A stretch of DNA of 35,250 nucleotides, from the NCBI GenBank assembly GCA_030625765.1, contig DAOUQG010000003.1, positions 1-35,250 on the forward strand, given 5' to 3'. The notes below the pieces were generated by a model that saw only the letters and a program-made list of their open reading frames with translations, was not told the origin of the DNA and did no database searches. How positions within the stretch are numbered: position 1 is the first letter of the stretch; each line of letters opens with the position of its first letter. The translations under genes and the position numbers were made by a program. This document shows positions 1 through 7,799 of the stretch, piece after piece. The DNA is from Thermohalobacteraceae bacterium (lineage in GTDB: Bacteria; Bacillota; Clostridia; Tissierellales; VENL01).

Positions 1-45
1 ACGCTCGGGTTGCACCTCTGCATAGCCCTATCCTCTTAGTTGCAT

Positions 46-82
46 TTAGAGTATAACCTTATCAGTTTTTACTATACTCTAA
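46..82. repeat. Short inverted repeat near left edge
   Basis: A 10-base arm at 46-55 (TTAGAGTATA) is repeated in inverted form at 73-82, with a 17-base loop. No T-run follows directly, so it is not a convincing terminator. The rest of 1-292 holds no supported gene; the gene starting at 293 has a weak GGGG-type ribosome binding site just upstream. Confidence 0.3.
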
Positions 83-292
83 TAATTAAATATATCTGGT
101 GGTATGATTACATTTGTTGCAATTGTTTTTTCAATTCAGGAATAAAAGTTTTTGAAAAGAATAATAAAAAAGTGTTGATTTCTTGAGTAAATAAATATAG
201 GATGTTTATTGTGATTTATTTTGTATGGAGGAAATGAAGATGATGAATTAGCTGTTAAAGCAACAAAAAATAATTATATGGGGTAGATAATA

Positions 293-1300
293 ATGGAAAA
301 CTTGATAATAAAGAAAACAATTGTACATATTCTTGATAGTAATATTCAGATACCTATCTTATCCGAACAAGAGCATCCATTAGATGATAGTATCAATGAA
401 TTTCTTGAAAAACATATCATGAAAATTATGAAGGATGATAATTTGAGAGAGGCTCAGTTTATAGATTCCCAAAGTAAGATAATGCAATTATGTACATCTT
501 TTTGTGATAATAGTGAAAATTTCAATGAATTTACTTCAAAAACTGCATCAATTTTATTTGATATTATGTTGCATTATCCAGATATTCCTTCAGCTGATGT
601 GATTATTTGCTTATTTGATATAAATAATACATTATACCTTGGGATTTTAAAGCTGAATTATAGACATTCATACATTCATTATGTAGAGTCAAATGAAGAT
701 GGGAAGTTAAATACTATAATCAAACAGAAAACTACTTTACCATCAGAAAATCAGAAAATTGAGGAATGTGCTATTATAAACTTAGACGATTTAAGCATCA
801 AGCTGTTAGAAAAACAATATGAAATTAACGGCGAAAAGGTTTATTATTTTTCTAAGATGTTTTTAGAATGTGAAAGTAAAATGTCAACTAATGAAAAAGT
901 TAAGCTTTTTACAAAGGCTACAAAGAAGTTTAGTAAGAAATACTTAGATGAAGACTTTTCAAAGCAAGCTGAAATAACAAAAGCCATTGCTGAGAGTATA
1001 AATACAAAGGATTCAATAGATGTAGTGGAAGTGGCTCACAATGTATTTAGAAAAAATCCTGAATTAAAAAAAGAATATATAGATCAAATTGAAGAAACTG
1101 GGCTTAAAGAAAAAACAATTATTGTTAACGAAAAAATATCAGAAAGGAAATTCAAAAAGCAAAAGATAAAGACAGATACAGGTATTGAAATCAATCTACC
1201 TATAGAATATTATGGCGATGATGAAAAGGTTGAGTTTTTAAATAATGCAGATGGAACTATTTCGATTATTATAAAGAATATAAATAAAATAACTGATTAG
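293..1300 (+). CDS. Nucleoid-associated protein, NdpA/YejK (NA37) family
   Basis: This 335-residue protein resembles the clostridial branch of the nucleoid-associated NdpA/YejK family, cytoplasmic proteins found bound to the nucleoid. The opening (ENLIIKKTIVHILDSN, followed by an SEQEHPLDD-like stretch) and the length of about 335 residues are typical. The C-terminal quarter is Lys-rich and ends in a small beta-rich segment containing GIEINLPIEYYGDDEKVEF. No signal peptide or membrane segment is visible. It stands alone and converges on the next gene across a strong bidirectional terminator. The family call rests on recognising overall sequence character, not on catalytic residues, because the family has none. 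In bacteria such genes often sit in accessory regions, but nothing here proves mobility. Confidence 0.75.
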   Translation: MENLIIKKTIVHILDSNIQIPILSEQEHPLDDSINEFLEKHIMKIMKDDNLREAQFIDSQSKIMQLCTSFCDNSENFNEFTSKTASILFDIMLHYPDIPSADVIICLFDINNTLYLGILKLNYRHSYIHYVESNEDGKLNTIIKQKTTLPSENQKIEECAIINLDDLSIKLLEKQYEINGEKVYYFSKMFLECESKMSTNEKVKLFTKATKKFSKKYLDEDFSKQAEITKAIAESINTKDSIDVVEVAHNVFRKNPELKKEYIDQIEETGLKEKTIIVNEKISERKFKKQKIKTDTGIEINLPIEYYGDDEKVEFLNNADGTISIIIKNINKITD

Positions 1301-1331
1301 TATTTTTTAGATTAACATTTAATGTTTTAAT

Positions 1332-1382
1332 AAAATACGAGGTAGCCTTATTATAAATATTTATAAGGCTACCTCGTATTTT
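1332..1382. terminator. Bidirectional rho-independent terminator
   Basis: A perfect 20-bp stem is formed by 1332-1351 and 1363-1382 with an 11-base loop. The arms begin with AAAA and end with TTTT, so the hairpin can stop transcription from both sides. It lies between the convergent genes ending at 1300 and 1383. Confidence 0.9.
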
Positions 1383-1763
1383 CTAAAGCTTAAATATTTC
1401 ACACTTAAAGTATTCATTAACTTTAAGAGCATTTTCATCGTTAGGATCAGCATTTTCAAAAATCCATCTCTCTACATTTCTCTGTGAGACTCCTGTAAGT
1501 ACAGATAAGTCTTTTGTAGTTGTTCCAGTTTCTAGCATTTTTTTATATAATACTGGATTACTAACTTCCCAAGTTTTTAATTCTCGTATAATCTTTGGTT
1601 CTTTTTTTTGCTTAGATTTTTTCTCTTTATATTGAATTCGATAATTTTTACATGCTTCACATTCAGTTTTTCCTTCTATTGCTTTTTTCCCGCATCTAGT
1701 ACATAGCCCTTTTTCCTTTCTTTTCTTTCTTAATTTTTTCATATATTCCTTAGCCTTAGACAA
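1383..1763 (-). CDS. Small zinc-ribbon plus helix-turn-helix DNA-binding protein
   Basis: The 126-residue protein has a very basic N-terminus (KEYMKKLRKKRKEKG), then two Cys pairs, CTRC at about residue 21 and CEAC at about residue 35, which should bind one zinc ion. A Lys-rich linker follows, then a helix-turn-helix-like segment near residues 80-105 (TTTKDLSVLTGVSQRNVERWI). It therefore looks like a small regulator that binds DNA. Translation should begin at a TTG codon (1763) about 10 bases after AAAGGAG. Three copies of a TTAGACAA motif lie over the start and promoter region, which would suit autoregulation. I do not recognise a named family; similar small proteins occur in phage-like and accessory contexts. 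Confidence 0.6.
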   Translation of the reverse strand: MSKAKEYMKKLRKKRKEKGLCTRCGKKAIEGKTECEACKNYRIQYKEKKSKQKKEPKIIRELKTWEVSNPVLYKKMLETGTTTKDLSVLTGVSQRNVERWIFENADPNDENALKVNEYFKCEIFKL

Positions 1764-1855
1764 CTTGTGAACACTCCTTTGAAAGTCCTAATAATATTAT
1801 TATTCCATAATATTAGACAAGCTAAACATATATTTTAAAAAATTATTAGACAAGC
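1756..1855 (-). promoter_or_regulatory. Three TTAGACAA(G/C) direct repeats upstream of HTH gene
   Basis: TTAGACAAC occurs at 1756-1764 and TTAGACAAGC at 1813-1822 and 1846-1855, all in the same orientation. Read on the minus strand they give GCTTGTCTAA, whose TTGTCT part resembles a -35 element. They span the start codon and upstream region of the HTH gene and could be its own operators. Function is inferred. Confidence 0.4.
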
Positions 1856-1863
1856 AGAAATAC

Positions 1864-2388
1864 CTTTATAACAAGTATATTATTAAAAGCAGGATTTTAT
1901 TATACCTATCATGATATTTTTGATGAGATTATATAACTTTAGCTAACAGAGATGACTAAAGAATTATAAAGCTGATTAATACTATTTATATTAATAAATA
2001 AACTATATAATCTAGAATTTGATCAAAAGCAACATAAAAAAACAGGGAAACAGATATCTTTGTCGAATTACTAGAATTGTTGATTAGAGTATTAAATATT
2101 TATCATTTGATATTTAACGTATCATATTGTTTCTCATGCATTATTTTTGGGCTAAAGCGTATTAACTTATAATATTTGGAAAATATACAAATATGTACTT
2201 ATTAACTTATATTACACTTTTTGTGTTTGACATATTAGAAGTTCAAAAATACATATTATACATCAATTTAATTTTTTATTTTGTGTTTTTGTCAGGCCAA
2301 GAAAAGTTGATTGAACATAGATTGGAACTAATACGAATCATTATATTGTTGAATTTTAATTAATTTCATAACAGAGAGGTGACTGATA
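1864..2388. other. Long AT-rich intergenic region with candidate control sites
   Basis: No ORF is convincing in this 525-base gap. It contains a perfect Spo0A-box-like TTGTCGAA at 2060-2067. A 12-base direct repeat TATTAACTTATA occurs at 2160-2171 and 2200-2211, 40 bases apart. A TTGACA at 2227-2232 is followed 17 bases later by a poor -10 (TACATA) or, at 21 bases, by TATTAT. These could control the amidohydrolase gene downstream, whose ribosome binding site is GAGAGGTG. Confidence 0.4.
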
Positions 2389-4416
2389 ATGATAAAAAAC
2401 AATTTCACAAAGAAAAGGTTATTACTAATAATTTCATTTTTAATGGCATTGGCTCTTGTTAATAACAACTTGAATTTTGCTGAAGAGAATACAGAATATG
2501 ACATAGTAATTAAGGGTGGAAGAATTATAAACCCTGAAACTGAGCATGAGTTGAAAGGGTATAATTTAGCAATAAAAGATGGAGCAATTGTGAAGATTTC
2601 AAAGGAAAACCTGTATGGGGAAAAGGAAATTGATGCAACGGGGTTAGTAGTTTCACCTGGTTTTATTGATCTTATCTCATATGAACCTAATACTGAGGGA
2701 GTTAAATTTAAGATATTAGATGGTGTTACTAGTAACTTACTTATGCATGGTGGAACTGCTAATGCAAGTAAATGGTATAAATACTGGGGGAATGTAGGTA
2801 GAAAGGTAAACTATGGAGCATCTTCTTTTATAACAAAATTGAGATGGCCAATTATAGGATATAATATTGATAAATCAATAACAAAAGAAGAAGATATTCA
2901 AACTCTTGTTGATTCAGTTCGTAAAAATATTGAAGAAGGAGCATTGGGAATATCATTTAGCTTTGAATATATTCCAGGAATTAAATCCAATGAGGTTATT
3001 CCTTTATTAGAGTTAGCAAATGAATATAACGTACCAACTTTCTATCACTTAAGATATTCAGATGCAGAAGAGCCTGGAACTGGGATAGAAGGTATTCAAG
3101 AGGTAATTGATTATGCTAAAGAGACTGGTGCTATTATTCATATCATGCATATAAATAGTACAGGAGGAACTTTCTGTATGGATGAAGCACTGGATATGGT
3201 TGAGAAAGCAAGAGAAGAGGGATTAGATGTAACTACTTGTGTATATCCATATGATTATTGGGCTACGTATATAAACTCAGCAAGGTTTAGACCTGGCTGG
3301 CAAGAAAGATATCATATTACATATAATGATCTTCAAGTCGGTGGTACTGAGGAAAGAGTTACAGAAGAGACATTTAAGGAGTACAGATCAAAGCATATGC
3401 TAGTGGCTGCTCTTGGATCAATGCCAGAAGAAGAGCTAATAATGACATTAAAGAAACCTTATGTAATGATAGGCAGTGATACTATTATTGAACCATCTCA
3501 TAATAATCATCCTAGAGGTGCAGGTACTTATGGAAGATTATTTGGAAAGTATGTAAGAGAGGAACAGGTTCTTACTTTGATGGATGCGATAAAAAAAGCT
3601 TCATATTTACCAGCAAAAAGGCTTGAGAGTGCAGCGCCTTCTATGAAGAGAAAAGGAAGAATTGAAATTGGAGCAGACGCAGATATCACAATTTTTAATC
3701 CAGATACAATAATTGATAAAAGTACTGTTAAGAATCCTGCAATTGCATCAGAAGGTATAGAGTATGTTATTGTTAATGGTGTAATTGTGAAAGATGATAA
3801 AGGAATAGTTGAAAATGTTAACCCAGGACAGCCAATACAATCATATTTTGTTGATAAAAGTGTTGAGAATACTCCAATAAAATATGAAATAGTTTTAGAT
3901 AATACTAATGTAGATAACATTGAAAAAGTATATAGCATTAATGAAGAAAAATATGTTCCAATTAAAACAATTATTGATACCATTGATATTCCAATCGATG
4001 AAAAAATCAATGGAGAAATTGAAATAAATAATATAGTAAAATTAGAGCTTGGAAGTAGCATCGCTATTAGAAATGGAGAAGAAATCAATTTATTAGATGA
4101 GCCAATAATCTATAAAGGACAAATATATGTAAATGAAAAAGATTTAGAATCTATTTTACAGCAGTCCTATTCAGTTCAATTATTAGAAAATAAAATAGTA
4201 TTTAATACATTAGATATACCTGAAAATGAAGATGCTGAAAAGGATAAGGATACCGAAACAGATGAAAATAAAGAGGATGAAACAGAAAATGAGGATTTAG
4301 AGGAAGAGACCAATACTATGATGGATAATATTTTTATTTTTCTGTTTGTTTTAATTGTAGTATCTATTATACTGTTTATTTTCCGTACTAAAATCAAAGA
4401 AATCTTGCGAAAATAA
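2389..4416 (+). CDS. Exported, membrane-anchored amidohydrolase of the D-aminoacylase type with altered metal site
   Basis: The 675-residue protein begins with a signal peptide (KKR then a hydrophobic run, residues 8-25). An amidohydrolase domain resembling N-acyl-D-amino-acid deacylases follows at about 38-475. The segment IGSDT (361-365) and the HPRGAGTYGRLFGKYVRE block (374-391) are family hallmarks, as are His220 (FYHLRYSD), His251/His254 and Asp364. The usual HxH after PGFID is absent: residues 94-99 read DLISYE. The usual Cys of the GNCG loop is also absent, with MHGG at 119-122. Residues about 495-605 resemble a degenerate copper-amine-oxidase N-terminal (stalk) domain, containing VPIKTIIDT and a GQIYVNEKDLESIL block. 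An acidic linker (610-642) leads to a C-terminal transmembrane helix (647-665) with basic residues inside. It should therefore act on the outer face of the membrane. Whether it is still a deacylase is open. Confidence 0.7.
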   Translation: MIKNNFTKKRLLLIISFLMALALVNNNLNFAEENTEYDIVIKGGRIINPETEHELKGYNLAIKDGAIVKISKENLYGEKEIDATGLVVSPGFIDLISYEPNTEGVKFKILDGVTSNLLMHGGTANASKWYKYWGNVGRKVNYGASSFITKLRWPIIGYNIDKSITKEEDIQTLVDSVRKNIEEGALGISFSFEYIPGIKSNEVIPLLELANEYNVPTFYHLRYSDAEEPGTGIEGIQEVIDYAKETGAIIHIMHINSTGGTFCMDEALDMVEKAREEGLDVTTCVYPYDYWATYINSARFRPGWQERYHITYNDLQVGGTEERVTEETFKEYRSKHMLVAALGSMPEEELIMTLKKPYVMIGSDTIIEPSHNNHPRGAGTYGRLFGKYVREEQVLTLMDAIKKASYLPAKRLESAAPSMKRKGRIEIGADADITIFNPDTIIDKSTVKNPAIASEGIEYVIVNGVIVKDDKGIVENVNPGQPIQSYFVDKSVENTPIKYEIVLDNTNVDNIEKVYSINEEKYVPIKTIIDTIDIPIDEKINGEIEINNIVKLELGSSIAIRNGEEINLLDEPIIYKGQIYVNEKDLESILQQSYSVQLLENKIVFNTLDIPENEDAEKDKDTETDENKEDETENEDLEEETNTMMDNIFIFLFVLIVVSIILFIFRTKIKEILRK

Positions 4417-4456
4417 TTAGAATTTTTATAAGTTAAGAGTACTGCAAAAAAAGAAT

Positions 4457-4516
4457 GAGTATATCAAATCTTAAATTAGAATTGTTATTTTAATAGAGGT
4501 TTGATATACTCTTTTT
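4457..4516 (+). terminator. Rho-independent terminator after amidohydrolase
   Basis: GAGTATATCAAA at 4457-4468 pairs with TTTGATATACTC at 4500-4511 and is followed by five Ts (4512-4516). The loop is about 31 bases long, which is large, but the 12-bp stem and T-run are clear. Confidence 0.75.
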
Positions 4517-4585
4517 GAAATAAAGATTTAGTTTTGGTCATACTTTTTAATGTTTTTTGCCAATATATTAATAAGGGAGTAAAAT

Positions 4586-4765
4586 ATGTCTGATAATAAG
4601 AGAGTAAATTGCTTTAAATGCAAATATTTTTATATTACTTGGGATGAAAACAATCCTAGAGGATGTTCATATTTTGGCTTTAAAACCAAGCAGCTTCCTT
4701 CTATTGTAGTAAAAAAAAGCTCTGGTAAAACATGTGAGGCATTTATCTGTAAAGTAGAATCATAA
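4586..4765 (+). CDS. Conserved small Cys-rich protein (59 aa)
   Basis: A 59-residue ORF starts with ATG at 4586, preceded by AAGGGAG. It contains Cys residues at positions 9, 12, 27, 50 and 55. The CFKCKYFYITWD start, the central NPRGC and the GFKTKQLPSIVV stretch give it the look of a small conserved zinc-binding protein seen in many Clostridia and some Proteobacteria, sometimes labelled uracil-DNA glycosylase without support. I would not assign that activity: the protein is far too short. It lies between a terminator and the folD leader, so it may be monocistronic or lead into folD. Function is unknown. Confidence 0.7.
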   Translation: MSDNKRVNCFKCKYFYITWDENNPRGCSYFGFKTKQLPSIVVKKSSGKTCEAFICKVES

Positions 4766-4931
4766 CCATATCTTATTATTAAATATGAAAGATACACATA
4801 TTGGTACAGGGTGCCACCTAAAGTTGCAGGTTATGTTTAATTATGGTATTCTGTTGGTGGATAGGATTATCCTTGAGTCTAATATGAATATGGACTACTT
4901 TAAAGTTTAGAGCAACAAAGGAGTGAATAAA
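4766..4931 (+). promoter_or_regulatory. Possibly structured leader of the folD homologue
   Basis: The region contains GC-richer elements unlike the surrounding AT-rich DNA. CCACC (4814-4818) can pair with GGTGG (4856-4860). A local hairpin GGATA-GGAT-TATCC (4859-4872) would compete with that pairing. A weak AGTC/GACT pair (4876-4879 with 4893-4896) follows. The match to known riboswitch classes is not convincing to me: neither the tetrahydrofolate nor the ZTP consensus is recognisable. AAAGGAG at 4917-4923 is the folD ribosome binding site. Confidence 0.3.
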
Positions 4932-5786
4932 ATGAGTTTAATTTTAAAAGGACAACCAGTAGTTCAAAAAATAAAGAATAAAATAAAAGAAGATGTATAT
5001 GAATTAAAGCAAAAAGGGTTGAAACCTACTTTAGGAATCATACGAATGGGAGAAAGACCAGATGATATTGCTTATGAAAAAGGCATATTAAAAAATTGTA
5101 TATCTGTTGGTATTGGGAGTAAGGTTTTTGAAATTGATAGAAAAGCTTCAATGAATGAACTAACTAAGCTCATTACTAGGGTAAATGAAGACATAAATAT
5201 TCATGGTATATTGATATTCAGACCTTTACCTGATCACATAGATGTTGAAATTATTAGAACACTTATTAGCCCCCAAAAGGATATAGATTGTATGAATCCT
5301 ATAAATTTGGAAAAGGTATTTAAAGGAGATATGGATGGATTAGTGCCATGTACTCCTAAAGCAGTAATAGAGATTTTAAAGCACTATGATTACTCATTAC
5401 TAGGTTCAAATGTAGCAGTTATAAATTCTAGTTTAGTGGTAGGAAGACCACTAAGTATGATGCTTTTAGGAGAAAAAGCAACACCTACTATATGTCACTC
5501 CAAAACTAGAGAGCTTCAAAAAATAACTTCAAGCTCAGATATTGTTGTTACCGCAGTTGGTAAAGCAAAGTTATTTGGAGCTGAATACTTTAGTGAGAAA
5601 AATATAGTAATCGACGTAGGAATAAATGATGATGGAGAAGGAAGTATATGTGGTGATGTGGATTACTACAAAGTAGAGAACAAAGTGAAGGCAATAACAC
5701 CCGTTCCTGGAGGAGTGGGCAGTGTTACTACAGCTATACTTTTAAGTCATGTGATTAAATCTTGCAAAAATTTACATAATGAATAA
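4932..5786 (+). CDS. folD: FolD-type methylene-tetrahydrofolate dehydrogenase homologue
   Basis: The 284-residue protein has the usual FolD length and layout. It has the C1-carrying fold, a nucleotide-binding block with LVVGRPLSM (about 168-176), and the closing signature PVPGGVGSVTTAILL (257-271). In the standard bifunctional enzyme a Lys four residues after a conserved Tyr, and a Gln before PLP, are needed for cyclohydrolase chemistry. Here Tyr48 is followed by Ile at position 52 and the Gln position is Phe96 (ILIFRPLP). The Asp pair at 117/119 is kept. This subtype may therefore work mainly as a dehydrogenase. The start at 4932 is eight bases after AAAGGAG; an upstream GTG at 4923 overlaps that site and is unlikely. 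One-carbon folate metabolism fits the glycine reductase gene at the end of the window. Confidence 0.85.
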   Translation: MSLILKGQPVVQKIKNKIKEDVYELKQKGLKPTLGIIRMGERPDDIAYEKGILKNCISVGIGSKVFEIDRKASMNELTKLITRVNEDINIHGILIFRPLPDHIDVEIIRTLISPQKDIDCMNPINLEKVFKGDMDGLVPCTPKAVIEILKHYDYSLLGSNVAVINSSLVVGRPLSMMLLGEKATPTICHSKTRELQKITSSSDIVVTAVGKAKLFGAEYFSEKNIVIDVGINDDGEGSICGDVDYYKVENKVKAITPVPGGVGSVTTAILLSHVIKSCKNLHNE

Positions 5787-5830
5787 GTTTATATTTATAG
5801 TTTGATTTTTCTATAAGAGTTATATTTATT

Positions 5831-5870
5831 AAGGATATTAAACCAACAATTCAGCTGGTTTAATATCCTT
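5831..5870. terminator. Bidirectional terminator overlapping the end of the dehydrogenase gene
   Basis: AAGGATATTAAACCA at 5831-5845 is the exact inverse of 5856-5870, a 15-bp stem with a 10-base loop, followed on the plus strand by further Ts. The right arm contains the last codons and stop of the minus-strand gene. Confidence 0.85.
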
Positions 5871-6801
5871 TTTCCAAATTAACTACATTAGCTAAATCTT
5901 TTCCATTTATAAATCGTTTCATGTTCTCATAAATAGTATTATATCTTCTAATATTTCTCATCTCTGAAATCCAAGAGTTATGTGGAGTGATAATAACATT
6001 ATCCAAATTCCATAAAGGATTTTCGCTTCTTAAGGGTTCTTCTTCAAAAACATCTAAAGCGGCACCTTTGATTTTACCATTTTCTAAATAATTAATAAGA
6101 TGCTTTTCATCTATTATACTTCCTCTAGATACATTTATTAGATATGAACCATTTTTCATTGTTTCAAAAACTTCATTATTTAATAAGTGATGGGTTTTTT
6201 GAGTATATGGAATCGTAAGTACAACTATATCGCAAAGCCCGATCATTATTTTTAAATCATCTATTCCAAAACATTTATCAAAGTATTCAGTATCTTTTCC
6301 ACTTGTGTTAAGCCCTAATATTTTTACTTCGAATCCTTTAAGCCTTTTTGCAGATTCTTTTGCGATGCTTCCAGTTCCTATAAATCCAATAGTTTTTCCA
6401 TAGAGCTCTAACATGGATGTATCTATTTTCCATTTTTTATTAAATTGTTTTACATACATATCTCTACTATTTCTCAATAGTTCAAGGGCTTTCAAAACTA
6501 CCCATTCTCCAATAGGAATACTATAGCCGCCTTTATTATTTGTTAGTATTAAACCTTTTTCATTTAAATATTCTTTTGGAACTTGGTCAATACCTATACT
6601 TGATAATTGAATCCACTTTAGATTTTCTAGCTTAGAAATATCTAATGTATCAAAAGGATTATAACAGACTAGTACATCTACGTCCTTAAATTTTTCCTCA
6701 TATGTTATTCCTTTTTCTTTTTCAAATATTATGTTATAACCTAATTCTTTGATTGCATTCATTTTTTCTTCACCATAGTTATATGTAAATAATGCTTTAA
6801 T
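5860..6801 (-). CDS. D-isomer specific 2-hydroxyacid dehydrogenase family protein
   Basis: The protein reduces a 2-oxo acid or oxidises a D-2-hydroxyacid with NAD(H), judging by family; its substrate cannot be read from sequence. The Rossmann motif GFIGTGSIAKESA is at about residues 139-151. The catalytic Arg is in NVSRGS (about 226), the Glu in FEEEP (about 254-256) and the His in ITPHNSW (about 274). Length is about 313 residues, normal for the family. A GTG at 6810 could start the frame, but it lies inside the ribosome binding site: AGAGGTGAT matches the 16S tail almost perfectly. The well-spaced codon is ATT at 6801, which would give an N-terminus MKALFTYNYG. I have used that start. It is divergent from the spoIIA operon. 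Confidence 0.85.
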   Translation of the reverse strand: MKALFTYNYGEEKMNAIKELGYNIIFEKEKGITYEEKFKDVDVLVCYNPFDTLDISKLENLKWIQLSSIGIDQVPKEYLNEKGLILTNNKGGYSIPIGEWVVLKALELLRNSRDMYVKQFNKKWKIDTSMLELYGKTIGFIGTGSIAKESAKRLKGFEVKILGLNTSGKDTEYFDKCFGIDDLKIMIGLCDIVVLTIPYTQKTHHLLNNEVFETMKNGSYLINVSRGSIIDEKHLINYLENGKIKGAALDVFEEEPLRSENPLWNLDNVIITPHNSWISEMRNIRRYNTIYENMKRFINGKDLANVVNLEKGY

Positions 6802-6935
6802 AGTTATCACCTCTTATGAATAATATGGGTTTATGTATATTATATCAGATTATTTATAATATAAACAAGAATATACTAATTACATAAAAGCACACAATTG
6901 CACTTTATATTACAAAAGAAAACATTTTTCATTGA

Positions 6936-6961
6936 AGGATACGACAACACATATAGAGAAT
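6936..6961 (+). promoter_or_regulatory. Sigma-H-type promoter with Spo0A box for spoIIA operon
   Basis: AGGA at 6936-6939 and GAAT at 6958-6961 are 18 bases apart. With their contexts (GAAGGATAC and AGAGAATAT) they match the sigma-H consensus RnAGGAwWW / RnnGAATww. TACGACAA at 6940-6947 matches the reverse Spo0A box (TTCGACAA) at seven of eight bases. In B. subtilis this operon is made by sigma-H RNA polymerase with Spo0A-P, so the placement fits. Confidence 0.7.
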
Positions 6962-7004
6962 ATGGAAAGTACAATAAATGTAAAATACAAAGGGGGGGAT
7001 ATTT

Positions 7005-7340
7005 GTGCGACTTGACCTTACAGTAGAAGGCAAAAACCTAGTTGTGAAATTTAATGGAGAATTGGATCATCACACTGCACAGCAAATCAGAGAGAAAATT
7101 GATGAAGAATATCGGAGACAGAAGCTTCAAAATATTATATTAGATCTAAAAGGTTTAAATTTTATGGATAGCTCAGGAATAGGGTTAATAATGGGAAGAT
7201 ACAAAATTTGTTTAAATAATAATGGTAAATTGGCTTTGATTCATGTAAATTCTAGGTTAGAAAAGATTTTAAAGGTATCAGGAATTTTTAAAATTGTTAA
7301 AAAATACGATAGTTTATCAGAAGCATGTCATATTTTTTAG
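7005..7340 (+). CDS. spoIIAA: Anti-sigma F factor antagonist SpoIIAA
   Basis: SpoIIAA is the STAS-domain protein that binds SpoIIAB and frees sigma F in the forespore. The 111-residue length is normal. The phosphorylation loop [15 protein letters not shown] is at about 53-67, with the target Ser expected at 57, the counterpart of B. subtilis Ser58. Translation starts at GTG (7005), seven bases or so after a run of seven Gs. It is the first gene of a three-gene operon with spoIIAB and sigF, behind the sigma-H/Spo0A promoter. The order is the same as in Bacillus, but the dacF gene usually found upstream there is absent. Confidence 0.95.
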   Translation: MRLDLTVEGKNLVVKFNGELDHHTAQQIREKIDEEYRRQKLQNIILDLKGLNFMDSSGIGLIMGRYKICLNNNGKLALIHVNSRLEKILKVSGIFKIVKKYDSLSEACHIF

Positions 7341-7356
7341 AGGGAGTGAAATAAAT

Positions 7357-7794
7357 ATGTTAGATAACAGTATGAAGCTAGAGTTTCCAAGTAAATCACA
7401 AAATGAGTCATTTGCTAGAGTTGTTGTTGCATCATTTGCTTCTCAGCTTGACCCTACTATTGATGAATTAGCTGATGTAAAAACAGCAGTTTCAGAAGCA
7501 GTTACAAATGCTATTATACATGGTTATGAAGATACAGAAGGAATAGTTTATGTTGAATGTAAAATTATAAATAATAAGCTAGAAATTATTATAAAAGATA
7601 ATGGACAAGGTATTAGAGATATTAATATGGTTATGGAACCATTGTATACTACAAAACCAGAACTAGAGAGATCAGGAATGGGTTTTACTGTAATGGAAAC
7701 CTTTATGGACGAATTAGAAGTAAAATCTGAGGTTGGAAAAGGAACACATATCAGAATGGTTAAAGAGTTTAAGAGTGTTTCAATTAAGGAGTAG
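7357..7794 (+). CDS. spoIIAB: Anti-sigma F factor SpoIIAB (serine kinase)
   Basis: SpoIIAB binds and inhibits sigma F and phosphorylates SpoIIAA. The 145-residue protein has a GHKL ATPase fold: the N box [12 protein letters not shown] (about 46-57, Asn51), the G1 box DNGQGI (81-86) and a glycine lid [10 protein letters not shown] (105-114). The start is ATG 7357, after AGGGAGTG at 7342-7349. The longer frame from 7294 overlaps spoIIAA and is not preceded by a ribosome binding site. The gene starts 16 bases after spoIIAA and ends five bases before sigF. Confidence 0.95.
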   Translation: MLDNSMKLEFPSKSQNESFARVVVASFASQLDPTIDELADVKTAVSEAVTNAIIHGYEDTEGIVYVECKIINNKLEIIIKDNGQGIRDINMVMEPLYTTKPELERSGMGFTVMETFMDELEVKSEVGKGTHIRMVKEFKSVSIKE

Positions 7795-7799
7795 ATTAT

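Noticed and set aside
221-286. TTG-started 21-codon ORF (ending in KATKNNYMG) before the NdpA-like gene
   Set aside because: Could be the remnant of a gene, but nothing recognisable and no clear ribosome binding site.
3528-4088. Minus-strand ORF of 186 codons inside the amidohydrolase gene
   Set aside because: Shadow of a well-supported gene; no ribosome binding site, and its Ser/Ile-rich composition is typical of antisense reading.
4808-4820. T-box-like AGGGTG...ACC element before folD
   Set aside because: It lacks the conserved TGG and GCG parts of the T-box, and folD is not a usual T-box gene.
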